From Diphasiastrum complanatum (lineage: Eukaryota; Streptophyta; Lycopodiopsida; Lycopodiales; Lycopodiaceae), in the NCBI GenBank assembly GCA_029204225.1, contig CM055106.1:5372858-5436857 (forward strand): a stretch of DNA of 64,000 nucleotides, given 5' to 3'. Under the pieces are notes generated by a model that was not told where the DNA came from, did no database searches, and was given only the letters and a program-made list of their open reading frames with translations. Positions within the stretch are counted from its first letter, which is position 1, and every line of letters begins with the position of its first letter. This document shows, one piece after another, positions 13,291-26,356 of the stretch. The position numbers were made by a program, and so were the translations under genes.

Positions 13291-13415
13291 GCGCGGTGCT
13301 CGGGTAGAGTGGTTGACTTTGACCGACAAGGCACAGGCTCGAATCCCAGTCGTAGAGCTCGGTGTATGGTAGAGTTGTTGACTGTGACCGTCAAGGCACC
13401 GGCTCGGATCCAAGT
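13291..13415 (+). mobile_element. tRNA-like SINE, tandem dimer
   Basis: Two related ~62-bp units (13291-13352 and 13353-13415) each run from a box-A-like 'gctcgggtagagtgg' or 'gctcggtgtatggtagag', through 'ttgactttgaccgacaaggc' or its variant, to a box-B-like GGCTCGAATCC or GGCTCGGATCC. This matches the internal RNA polymerase III promoter layout of a tRNA-derived SINE head, here duplicated head to tail. No intact tRNA fold or CCA context is seen, so it is not called a tRNA gene. Body and tail are not resolved. Confidence 0.5.
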
Positions 13416-16400
13416 CATTGCGTACGTCATCTTACGCCCATTTTCACACTACGTGCCTGGCAAATCCAAAAGTCAAAATAAAGCTTTCCCATTGGTCAGG
13501 GAGAGAAAAAAATGGGCCTCACGAGTCCCACTCTTTCACGTTAACGTGCACTTGCCACTGTGTGGCAGGGACCAGTGCCACGTAGGGACAACTCAAAGCT
13601 ATTTTTTGGGCCAGACAATGTCCAGTGGCATGTTGGCCTGCATTTTGAAGTCTTCTCAACCCTTCACTTCCGAGATTTCTTTCAATGAAATGTATTTCAA
13701 TTTTGACGTTTCGAGTTGAAAGGTAATTGCTTGAAAAAAAACACCTTATAGCACCCTTCAACCTTTTAATTTGAAAAGTTTCATACTTGCCTTTCAAAAC
13801 ACAAGATCTTAAATAAAATGGACCAATCGTATCTTAAGATTCAAATGGAAGATGGGTGGCAACTGAAAAGGACCAGGCAAAGGGACTGGCCCGTAGTGTG
13901 AATTTTGAAACCACCCTTGGAACTTGGCATTGCAGTTTTTTTGGCAAGTGCCTTGACTTTGCATTGACCAAGTCTGTATACAAAATAAAAAAATTTGCTC
14001 AACAGGTTCACCAAGCACTACGGATTCCCATAGGCAAAGCTTATCATTCAAATATATTAAAGAGACAAACTCCTCCATAATATATATCCCAATCTTCTCA
14101 TCTCATCGTGAGTTGACTGTTGGAGTATAATACTCGAGTTGGGCTCACCCACCTAGCTTTAATCTTATATGATGTCACACATGTCAAATCTACCAAAAAG
14201 CATAATGCATATCCCATTTAAGAAGTTTATGTAGCGGTCCATTGACCACAAGGAGGTTAGGTTGTGTAGGGAAAAATTCATTGGGGTTGTGTTCACATTG
14301 CTCTTGGATCAAGTTGTGATTTTTCATTTTTGAATAATGGGTTTCAAAAGTAAACTTTGAAATTCTCGTGAAGATGTCAAAAACTTCACTCAAAAACATC
14401 ATTTGAGTTTAAATCTATTATAGTTTATCATGACCTCACCTACGGAAATAGAGCAAACACAACAAAAAGTATGTAGGCTTTAACATGTAAGCACATACGA
14501 AAAATTAGATTCTAAGTGAAAGAAGGTCATTATCCCTTCTACACTGCGTAGAAGCTTGGGCACCTACACAACTTTCTCATAGGTGGTGGTTGGATAGTAT
14601 GGACCCACAATTGTATTATGTGTACTGTGGAAATCAGGGTATATGACCAAGATTGTTTAAACTAAATTATTGCTTATAGGATAAAATTTTATTTTGTGTT
14701 GCATTGCAACTTGTTGAGTCTGCTTTTTGGAAGTGGCCAATTCAATAGGGCTATTCACCTATATATGATCCCGATCCAAAAAGATTTCATACCTTTGCAG
14801 TTCATCATTCCAATACATACCCAAGGAAGGTGTGACTTTTCACCTAGGCTTTATGCACAACAACGGACAAAATTAATAACAATCTACTAAAGACAATTTC
14901 ATAATAACTACTCTATCTATGTTTCTACAATCCTAAATTCATATGCATGAGCCCATAAGAAAAAGTACAATGGTACAAGATCAAATGGGCATAAAGACTA
15001 CAAATGTACCAAAGGTTGCATGAATATCATGTATTTATGTTTATCATGGTGGTCCATGGGAGTCAATTAAGGTATTATTTCTTGAAGCAAGCACCAATGG
15101 TTGCATTGTGGAATTTCATAAGGGCATTAGTCCATCAAGTTTATACTTGTGGAGGCTTGAAATAATACCCCATTGTGTGCTCACATTCAATGAGCTACAA
15201 GGTAGTGAGAGTGCAAGAAAATTGCTTATAAGAGAGCTTAAGAAGGGGATCTCATTTGGGTGGCACTGCTTGCAAGTGTTGGGTGTAGTGGGTAGTGTTT
15301 GGAAGGTTTTGTACATGAGGAGGTTATCATAGAAACAAAGAATGGTCTATTATACTTTTGAATTCGATGGAAGGTTTCACTCAATAATCGATGCGATAGG
15401 AGCACAAGACAACGACAAATTTTTTAAATTGACAAGTGCTACAAGGAGTCATCAAAGAGGACAAAGTACAAAGTCTTACAAGTTATCTTACAATGGGAGC
15501 TTCTTCATAAACTCTAGTTTGATTCTTCTGTTAAGTAGATTTTTATTGAGTGACTTTTGAGCTTCAAGGTTGAATTTAATTTGATGTTTTGGGAGCCTTA
15601 GAACTTCCAATGTATCTAGTTGATAACAAAAGCTTTGCATAATTGGGTGTGGAGGATTTTTGCAATTTTAACTAAACCAATATTTTTTGTAATCATGCAC
15701 CCTCTCATCCTGTATCATCGTCATATCGAGCATATTCAAATTGTTCTGGTTGATTGTCAATTAGTTGATCCCTTAATTATTACATATATCAAAAGTTAAA
15801 TAATCCAATTAACCATCACATACATTTGAAATTAGCTCATTAAATTAATCAAAATCTACATCTTAAAATGAACTATCTTTTTTATCTAAATTAGAACTTT
15901 TGCTTCTCGATCATAATTTTGACTTTCTACATCACTTTGTTCCTCAGCTTTGCTTTTATAATAATTGAACATCTTATTTTGATGGAAAATTAATGATTTT
16001 ACAATGTTTTGCCACCAAGAATCCAAAACTTGTAGAAAATTCAAAAACTCTCAGCTTGGTCCTTCTTAATCAACTAGATATTGTTTGATATCACTAAGCT
16101 CACTTTGTAGTCTTGAGTCTAGTACAAACTTGTTCCATTTAGTTTGGTTTGGTATGACTACATAACGACTGATTTCCACAAGTTTAGTCCCACAACTGAT
16201 CAATTTTTCGCCTATTTTGTAGTTGTCCAATGTTGTATGAAACTTGAATTAGCTTATGCGCTTTCCATAGAACATTCACATTCTTGAAATATAGCCTAAC
16301 ATTGTCAAACAATTGAAGACTATAAATTTCGACCATCACAACTTGCTTTTTGTGAAAGTTTTATACACAAAGAAACAAACCTAGATGTGTTAAGATTGGC

Positions 16401-17355
16401 AAAACAATCTCTAACCATGAAACAAGTGAGATGCACATCAATCATGCATTACAATCATTTTCAAAATACTAAAGAGATTCAAATAAGATTGAGGACCTAT
16501 TTTTAGCGCATAACAATGACAAAAATAAAAAATGAAACACTTTGATCCGTGCACAAAAATCAAGTTACAACTACCAATCACAATGCAAGCTAAAACAAGG
16601 AAATTGTGGACAATGTAGACACCAACCTTCTTCTTCCAAAATGAGGTATGTACAACATGAAAATAGTAAAGTGCTCGACGGGTCTAGAAGTAGGATTAGA
16701 CCTAGATCTCCACCATCAGTCAAATCAATGGTCTAGATTAACTATCTTGACAATGACCACATAGTCTGATGAAATATGTATATAAAAAAATATAAGAATG
16801 ACGGACCAACTCGACCCACTCCACATGATTACGAATAGAAACCACGTATTCTAAAAACTCTGTCTGATTTGCACTTTCGTTAATAAGCAGTAAGCGCTGA
16901 TAGCAAAACTCTAAAAGGACTCTAAAGAATTGATCTAGAATGTTCAAGAGTGTTCAAGCTTGAAAGTTTGAGAGAGCTACAACGTTATATCATCTAATAG
17001 AAGTACGATCAACTATTTATACTAAGCAAATGCGGCTAGTCCAGTAGGACAGCTGGCCATAGTGAGCTAGCATCCGTCCAGTTAGTACTTCTAGGAAATT
17101 CACTTGTGGAATCCACCTGTGAGCGATTTCTATGTACTTCTGCATATTGTGTAGAAACATGTATAAAACTGCAGAGCTAGGTAATGTAGTGGATGAAGAT
17201 TAAAAACGATTAGTCTTTCATTAAGAGAATAATCCAACAGAAACTTAATCTGAATCCATGAATGCTTTGACCTTCAAACTTAGTTCTGCACAAAATTTCT
17301 TGTGTGCATCCAAGCTTAATGCTTTTGTAAAAATATATGTTGTCATATATTGCGT
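13416..17355. other. AT-rich region, no gene recognised
   Basis: Short frames only (for example 15108-15332 plus), without known motifs. The part just left of 17356 may contain the 3' LTR of the minus-strand Copia remnant that follows, but I could not define its ends. Confidence 0.4.
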
Positions 17356-18969
17356 TCAACAGTACTGCAAGTCAACCTCTTTGTCGAGAGATTTGCTTCT
17401 GACATAGTGATATTTTTCAATGTGCTTACTCCTAGAATGAAATCTGGGATTGGCTGATAAAGCAATGGCACTTTGATTATCACAAAACAAGATTGTCGGA
17501 ACATATTGATTCAAACTGATATCTAAAAGTAAGTTTCTCAACCATATTGCTTCCTTTGTAGCTTAAGAGGTTGCGATATACTATGATTCAGTGGAAGATC
17601 GAACTATCGATGTTTGCTTGTGACTGTTCCATGAAATAAGGCCATTGTTGAGGAAGAGTGTAAATCCTGAAGTGGATTTACAAGCGTCTACATCTCCTGC
17701 CCAACTTGCATCTGAAAAACCACTGAGAATATTGAGTTTGTCGTTGTCGACTCCTCCGTAACAAATGCAAAAGTCCATAGTTGTTCAAAGATATATCATG
17801 ACTCTGATAAAAACCTTCCAATGTGTTATACCAGGATTGGTCATATACTGACTCAAGGAGCTAACTGCAAAAGCTATGTCTGGTCTGGTACAGATCATCG
17901 CGTACATAAGAGATTCGAATGATAAGGATACTCATGCATCTGCTCCTTGTCTTTGATTGTTTGGGGACACTGGTCATTTGACATCTTGAATCTTGAATCC
18001 ATTTTGGTGAGAGAGCTAATTTGCAATTCATTAGATTATATCTGATTAAGACATTGTGAATGTATCTTTGCTAAGAAATATAAATCAACTTATGGATTTG
18101 AATACCTAGACAATAATGAATTTCACCCAGTTAAGTCAAATTCGGAAGATAGCATTGTCTTAGCTTCCTTTATCAGATCGATACTGTTGTTGAAAAGCGA
18201 TGTGTCGTCCACATACAAAGTAATAATGAAAAGCGATGTGTCGTCTAATGCCTTTATCTTTATTTCAAACTCAGCTTGCATCTTGTCCATCTGCGTCTAT
18301 TGTTTTTGACCAAGTCTTTCGAACTCGTCCATTCATTTTTCAGCAGTTGCATTGATATTCGTAGAAGTAATAGTCGTAGAGGTTGTGGTGCTATGCTTTA
18401 TACAGCAACATTCCAATGTGTGGCTCATCATCTGAGTCCTCATCCTCTTTCCGCATTGCATCATCCATTGCATTTTGCAATGTCAGATACTGCTCTCAAC
18501 GTTTTAGCTCACACATGATTCGCTTTGGAAATCCAGCCAAGAACCACATAATCATGGCCTCATTAGTAATAAGATCAAATTCGTATTCAGATCTGAGATT
18601 TTTGATGCGTTCGATGTAATTTCTGACCATCTCTTTTTTGCCCATTTTGATCTTACTCAACAACATAAAATGATCCTCAAAAAACTTCTTTGGTTTAAAA
18701 CGCATGATCAGAATAGCTTTGACCACTTTTGAATTAGCATGTTCTTCTGTAATTTGGTTATAAAACCAGTCTTGCGTAGCTCCCGTCAGTGTCAGCCTAT
18801 GAGATCATTTTTTTTATGTATCTGCAATTGGTTTTCTATCCAAGTTTATTTGCTATGCAACTGCGAAAAGTCTTCCAATTGTTATATTTCTAAATCTGTG
18901 AAACTATCTTATAGGTTAGTAGACAACAGTGGTCCTATAGCTGCATCCTTATCAGGAATGGACATGAGT
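17356..18969 (-). pseudogene. Copia-like remnant: gag fragment joined to RT/RNase H
   Basis: On the minus strand a gag-like segment (about 18969-18276; it includes MLLSKIKMGKKEMV and NYIERIKNLRSEYEF) is followed directly by the reverse transcriptase from its active site (ITLYVDDTSLF near 18215) and a degenerate thumb (18200-17800). RNase H follows (FSDASWAGDVDACKSTSGF and ILFCDNQSAIALSANPRFH), ending near 17356. Protease, integrase and the RT fingers are missing. The junction lies between two copies of GACGACACATCGCTTTTC, which points to deletion or slippage between direct repeats. Several frameshifts and stops show it is dead. Confidence 0.75.
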
Positions 18970-18979
18970 ATTTCATGAC

Positions 18980-20056
18980 AATATCTTCTCTTGAATTACG
19001 ATATCTATTCTTAAAGCTTGTACGTATTTTAATACTGAAAAAACAAGAGGGGGGAGGGTGTATTTATTTATCTAGTGGCCCAGTTCTGTACAGTAAACCC
19101 CTCATTTACTTTTTGTTGAAAGAATTCTTCAAACTACTTAACCAGTTACCAACAACATTTTTTGGGGGTATTTCACAAAGTCTCCAAGAATGCAAGCAAT
19201 TAGTTGTGGAAAATGTCTTGATTCATAGTTACAACTGCCTAAACAACTCAAAGCTTTGTTTCTTGATAGTTCTTTTGACAAATTGTATCTGGTCCGATTC
19301 ACTAAAGATGGACTCCCTTTGCTCATTGACAACATTAGTTGTCAGTTTTTGCAGAAGATTTATCACCAAAAGGTAATAATAGCAACAAAACATTGATGCA
19401 TATCCTCAAACAAAAGGTCAAGCTAAGTCAAGAATGCCATGTACTCAGCACATTGGGAGTTGCAATGAGTAACAATGAATTGAAATGAATGACATTTGTG
19501 ACTGTTATCCAAAAACTTACCATTTTTACACATGATTATTCATATTCAAATTTTTCCATTCCCACTCCATTTCATGTGCTCTTGTTATGCCTGTGTGATC
19601 CAAATACTTATCACATCCACACTGATCATTGTTAATGATTTGTTCAATTGTTCTACTCTTCACTTCGTCTTTACCACATATTAGTGAGTCCGCACTTCAT
19701 ACAAGATGAGCCAATTTCATCTATGAACATATTATCAGTCCATGGACAATGACAGAGATCATTTCACATTCAAATTGAGCACCTTAGCCTACATCAACAA
19801 ATATATGCCAGCTAATAATAGCATATACCAAGGAATAAATGTTTGACATAACTGAGCATAATCCCTACATTGCCTTATTGAACAAATTGGTATGACTTCA
19901 AACTGACCCAATTTAAACCATAAAAGCTTCATTCTTTCATCAAGCACATAATTGACCAACATGGCCATTGGCTGGCAGCTGAAATTTGATCTGTATCAAG
20001 AAAGTCGTTTATTCACCGTTGTACAGAGGCTGTTCTCGACAACAACAAAGACATCA
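18980..20056. other. 3' flank of the omega-amidase gene
   Basis: This is downstream sequence of the minus-strand gene and should hold its 3' UTR and polyadenylation site. No other gene is recognised. If the last intron/exon choice below is wrong, a short extra terminal exon could lie here. Confidence 0.4.
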
Positions 20057-20141
20057 CTATTCTGATCCCTCATGACATCTACTCACATCTACTAGCTGAT
20101 AGAGATCTCCTCGCCGCTGTTTATCCAGAGGCATATTCAAC
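20057..20141 (-). CDS. omega-amidase exon 10 and stop
   Basis: It encodes [19 protein letters not shown], matching the conserved end ([15 protein letters not shown] in plants), then SRCHEGSE and a TAG at 20057-20059. The last shared codon is followed by GTGAGT, a good donor, so the unusual final residues may be read-through of one more intron with a short terminal exon downstream that I could not locate. Confidence 0.8.
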
Positions 20142-23100
20142 CTGCAGAAACAGAAGAGCCATATCATCATCCAGCATGGATGTGAATAGGAACATTTTTG
20201 TCCAGTGTCATTGGACTTTTCCATTACTTTCATTCACTAACTGATATGCAGCAGACATTTCTGCAATCACAAACCCATCAAGCTAACTGGATAAAGAATA
20301 TTAGTTTCACCTTCTCTGATCACTGACAGAATAATCAATGTCGGCAAATATTGTTGCCTCCTCATGTCCAGTCTTGCTGATTATTTCCCCAAACTGCTAA
20401 CACGGGCATGAAGACAACCACCCACAAATAAAAACTGTAAAAGCCATGTCCACATTCCACATTCCAAATGCCCTTAAAGATAAGAAACAAATATCTCACT
20501 AAATGCTTGACATATGGTTGAACTCAAAAGCAACATATGGTTTAAAATCAAAATCACTCACGGGTCCTACAACTGTTGAATGACCCCAAGCTACATAGCT
20601 TGCAGTTGGATCTCGAGCTGGAGAACATGTTATCACATATAACTGCCACATTCCAAATTTGAAGTGGAATCTAGTGAGAACATGGCAAGGGATATATATT
20701 AAACTCATCTAGTTTGAAAAAAGTACAATACTTGAAACAGTTATCAGAAAATCTTTTCAAAGGCATGCATCAGTAGCCCAACTTTATTGATTGAATAATG
20801 TCATTTGCTCATTCTATGGTATACTTCAAATACAGTAAGGTGTATTGCAGAAAGAAGTGCATAATCAGAGTTAGAGAAAGAAATGTATACCATAAAGTTT
20901 AAACTGCACTTTGCTTTGAAATTGTGCTTTCTCAAACTAACATCAGGTGAAGCTAAATCTATAACCACTAGCAATATGGCGGTCAAACGTAGTTCTTCAG
21001 AAAAACAAAGCAGCGCACACATTGCAATACTCACTTGGTTATCGATCGCCCTGTTATGAGATTGCAAAAAGTTGAAAATACAATAACGACAATTAGTACC
21101 AAGCTCTCAAAACAACAGTCTTAAAATTTGTAGAAAGAACTGATGATTTATGTGAACGAGCATATTAATGCAATCACAAAAAATTTTGGAAGTTCATTAC
21201 CACAGAAGACACTGGATGTTCAAATATGAATACCAAGAAAAGTTACTACCTGGCTCTTTGAAGTAGCTCCCAGTGAAGAGGGCCTGTGGTCATATTAAAT
21301 GCTCCAGGATAACATATCATCTGTGCTCCTGTCCAAGTAAGACGTAAGAAATAATCATTCTCCTTCACAAGTTGATACGGTGCTCGGAACATTATCATCA
21401 GATCCCACATGCACCACACAGCTTCGCAGCTTTAATCGACTCAGAGACTTTACATCATCAGAAAATAAAAAAATGTCAAAAGTGACAAGGCCATGTATAA
21501 AATATCCAAGCTTAAACAATTCAATGTGCTTCCTTTATAATTCTTCAAGTATATGCTACTAGTACAACTTCAAGACTGAAATTTTTATTACAAAAACTTT
21601 TGACTTAATAATATCAACTTTTCTCAAACAGTTAAGTGCTAGTTTTCCTGGAATTAAACATCAAAGAATCGAACAAATGTGTCGCACCATCCGTCATAAT
21701 ATTAGTCTTCACTGTGGAAGGAAAGTATTTCAGTGAAGGCTGAGCTTTTCCTGAACAATGAAACAGCATCACTTAATTGAGTGTTGCAGTCTCTCAAAAC
21801 CTCTGATGGAATACTTGTTTGGGCAAAATAATTTCTGCGGGGTGCGATATCTACTTTGCCATGGAAGCAGCATTTCAAAAATCGGATGTCTATATAGATG
21901 GAGTAAGAAGAGGTAGTGGCTTTTTAAAAAACTTATCAGAAAGGGTCAATGGAGGTGAGGTATGGGGAGGAAGCATTTCACATTCTTGCTGGGTGGAAAT
22001 TGAATCAGTCCAAAAAAGATTTTTTACTACGTACATAGGATGGGATTTAAACGCATGACACCTTATCCCATTCGCTTGGCTAGAACCAATATTTTGCCTG
22101 TGGAGGCCATGGCAATGGTAAGAGTGACTCGCTGCCTCAAACACACGAAAAATATGCAAGGTTAATAATGTTGGAATGTAAATGGAATTGCTTACATTAC
22201 CATAGATTACTTTGACCCAAAAGGTCGAGAGTTGTGTAACCATGGTTTATTTATCTCCATTAGGCCTACTAAACTTAGAGTTAGCTAAGTTAGCATGAAC
22301 TTAACTTGGTAGGGACTCGTGGGTCCACTAGGCCTAATTGTCAATAGTCAAGTAGTTGGATAGCCAGTAGTCTTGAAGTTAGATAGTCATCTTGGACTAT
22401 GTGTATGTGTGCATCCCATTTGTATGAGACACTTTTGTAAGCAATACTAACTATTCTCCTTGGCTGTCAACGAGTTTCTACAAGAGGGTTTCTAGCCATC
22501 TCTCTCTTTCTTTTGAAAATGCTTTGTGTATTGAATAGTTAAGATCCTGGATCCTTAGGCTTCTACATGGTATTAGAGCCTTTAGGTGATCAGATTGCTT
22601 GCAGGAGGGCGCCCAATAGGAAGCTATCTTCTTCCTCTTTTGGCAGCAGAAAATCATCAAGCTGCTGATTTTGCAGGAGAAGAATTTGTTCATCTTCTTA
22701 TAACTTTTTTGCAGGAAATTGCAGGGCACCTTCACCTATTTGAGAGCCAGCAGCAGGGCGCCCATGCTCAAACCAATTGCATGTGATGTTGACTCAATTA
22801 CATGCTGAAAATTTCAAATTTACTTCTTTGTAGGAGGGCGCCCATCTACAAATGAAGATACATGTGTTTTGGACCATAGATGCAGCGAATCGCGATTCGC
22901 TGGATTCGAGATTCGCAAATCGCGATTCGCTGCAAAGAATCATGCTAAAGAATCGTCCAAAAAAAAAACATGTTTATTGATTTCAGGCCTCCTCCTCATG
23001 GACAGAACCGCGCCAGCAGCGGAGGAGGCAAATGTTTTTTCTGTGAGCTGTGGGCATCTGATCTTCGCAAGTGAATAGTCGTAAGCATCTACTTGGTGAT

Positions 23101-26100
23101 ACGGAGGTGGTGTGCACGGTGCCGGGGGGGTCTGAGCTTTGTGGAGAGCGAAACGACCGATTTTCGATATTTGGTAAGTGTAGGCTTGATTTTTTGCAAG
23201 TGTTAACATTGAGCTGTAGGCAACCAAATCGAGTGTAGTTTGGCTCTAGACCACCTTTCTTCATGCTCACGGTGATTCCTACGGCGTCAGTTTCAGCCGT
23301 TACGACATGCCTAGCGAGATTTGAAGACCACATTCCAAATACTTGTGTATTTTTGCCATTTTCACAAAATGACTTGTTGGAAACCGATTGAGGTGATGTC
23401 TGAGCCTAGAATGCATTTCCACATGCCTGCACAGACTCCTGTGACCTCCGTTCCGCCCGTCCACATCCGTATCACAAATTTCAATTTTCATGCCCTGATT
23501 TCATTCTTTTTAGGGTTTAAGCGTGGACCATCGTGCAAACATCTGCTAGGGGCGCAGTTTAGGCCCACACTGCACTCCTTTACGCCTGCACGGACTCCCA
23601 TGCTAACGTCACTCGGCTGTTATCGCTCATACTGAAATTATTCGACCCCACACCCTAATCTCATGTTCTTTTTTGGCACTTGATATGATGTGTGAATTGG
23701 AATCGTTCTGATGTATGCTCTGGTATTTTGAGCTCTATTTCAGCTCGGTAATGTTGTTCAATGCAATGTATTTTTTTTCTACTGAACGTTTGCTTGATTA
23801 TTTGTTGTTTGCAGGTTTAGTTCGTGTTGATACGATGCCAATGCGGGACCAAGGCCTTTGGGCCAAGGTTGAGCTTACCGACGGGGATGTGGCCACACAC
23901 CATGGCTCAGGCACCCGCAGATGGAGATGCTTGCATTGCGGTGGTCACTTCACGGGATCACTCACCAGAGTTAGGGCTCACTTGTTGCGGGTCAGAGGGC
24001 CAGATGGGCGGACATTGGGCATATCTGATTGCCCCAGGATTTTTGATGAGGATCTGCAGAGGTTGTCTACCATGTACGGGCCCGGTACTGCATCACAGGG
24101 TTCTAGACATGGACAGGTAGCAGGAGCAGCTACAGGCAGGCAGGCAGTAGGGCTCACGGGCCAGCGGGCAGGGCCTACCAAGGGTATTGGGCCCAGTACA
24201 TCACGGGCAGGGCATGGTACAGCTGCAGGGCATAGTACATCACGGGCTGGGCATAGTACAGGTGCAATGCCTAGTACATCACGGGCAAAGCATGGTACAG
24301 GTGCAGGGCCCAGTACATCACGGGCAGAGCATGGTACAGGTGTAGGGCCCAGTACATCACGGGCAGAGCATGGTTCAGGTGCAGAGCCTAGTACAACACC
24401 TTTAGTTCCATCCGTAGCAGCAGCATGACCATCAGATGAGCATGTTGGTTCAGCGGCAGTGGGTGCTTCTCGTCCCTCCTCGGCAGCAGATGCACCACAT
24501 GCTTCGGCAGCTGCTGCCAGAGAGAGTGACGCGCCACAGATCAACCATCCGTTGGGCATGCTAGACCACGAGCACCATATATACAGCAGAGAGGGGTTAG
24601 GCCCAGGCAACAGACCCTTGATCGATGCGGGTGGCAGAGAGAGCAGCAGGCCCGGTGCACTCAACTGTGTGGCCAGTTCTTTTACGAGTGTGGCATTCCT
24701 TTTGTTGTTGCTGACACTTGGCTGTTCAGGGAGTTCTATGCACAGATGACGGCCTCCACGGGATGCTACATGGACACCTCCCAGGCGAGAGGCACTGCGA
24801 GGCAGGTTGCTTCGTCAGGAGGAGGAGACCATCACGCGGGAGCTGAGTTCCATTCGCTCAGCTTGGCAGGAGTAAGTACCTTGTCTTTATTATCTCTTTG
24901 CATGTGTTTAGGATTTACTGGTGGCGCAATTTTTGCATGTAGCTAATGGGTGTTTTGCGACAGGTATGGATGCACGATATTGAGTGATGGATGGACCGAC
25001 ATTCGTCGGCGATCCGTCATCAATGTCTTGATTTCTTGCCCGCTTGGCACAGTATTCCTACGTGGCGTGGATGCCACTCGAGGTGGTGACGTCATCATAG
25101 CCAATTTCATATGGGAGGTCATTAGAGATGTTATTGCTGACATCGGGGTTGAGCACGTGGTTCAGGTTGTCACCGACAACGCCTCGAACTGCAAGCAGAT
25201 GGGCGAGATTATGATGAGGGAGCACCACAGCATTGTGTGGACACCCTGTGCTGCACATTGCATAGACTTGCTCATCCATGACCTGTGTGCACTTACATGG
25301 ATCAGAGAGGTATAGTTTGTTCTATTTGCTATGTTTTCTTCCTTCGATGCTGCTAACCACATCTCAACTACTGTCTAAACATTTTATTGGATGTTTGTGT
25401 TGTAGATCACTTCTACGGCCATGCGCCTGGTCACTTTTGTCGTCAGGAAGAGGTGTGTGTTGGCCTTGTTCCGCACCTTCTCCACCCTAAACCTGAAGAA
25501 GCCCACACCCACACGCTTTGCGTTTACTTCTTGGTGCTAGAGCGATTGGTGGTGGTGAAGGACGCATTGCGGCGGATGGTTTCCAGCGAGGCCTTCGGGG
25601 ACTTTACAGACCTCCCACATTCGGCATTTTTCCAGTCCACTGTGTACGGTGGTGAGTTCTGGAGAGCTGCTGAGGAGATTACTAGGATCCTTCTACCCAT
25701 TTTCAGAGTGCTGCGCCTGGTAGACCGTGAGGGGTGCACCCTCGGTCTCATTTACGAGTTCATGGACCGCATCGGCGAGGGGATTCTGTTGTCAGCCTTG
25801 GACAAGCACAGGTCTTCAGTGTCTAGTTTGTTGTTTCTCACTCAAGTCTGATGCGTTTCTTTTATGCTATGGTTTAGTGATTGTTGTAATTTGTCTGCTG
25901 CAAGAGGCGCAAGATCTCACGTATCTGGGAGGCCAGATGGGACTACTTCCACCGACATCCACGTTGTAGCCCACACGTTGCACCCCTTGTGGCACTCTAC
26001 CCGAGAGAGGGACGATCCGGAGCTGCACCGGGGATGGGTGGAGTACACGGAGCGCGTATGGCCCGAACCAGGTACGTGTGAGAAATCGGTTGGTAGCAAT

Positions 26101-26300
26101 GTTACTGCAGTATTGTACTCATTGGTAGTGTGTGAATTCGAGGGGTCTTACATGTGCCATGTTTTTTCTTCTGCCAACAGGTCCGATTCTGGCCAACATT
26201 GCAAGCCAGCTACTCGCATTTGAGCGCATCCAGTTTCCTTTCGATGGAGAGCAGAATCGGTGGAGGGAGGATCAGCTGAGGCCCGTTACATGGTGGTGCA

Positions 26301-26356
<56 letters not shown>

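Noticed and set aside
13291-13352. Functional tRNA gene
   Set aside because: Only box A- and B-like motifs are visible. The stems do not pair convincingly and the unit is tandemly duplicated, so a SINE is more likely.
22164-22168. Target site duplication for Copia A
   Set aside because: The left flank AATAA does not match the right flank TGTAA, so no duplication is claimed. The LTR end may be altered by a small indel.
23978-24664. 228-codon minus-strand open frame inside the hAT element
   Set aside because: It is antisense to the BED finger and 39-bp coding repeats. The repeat keeps the opposite strand open, and no domain is visible.
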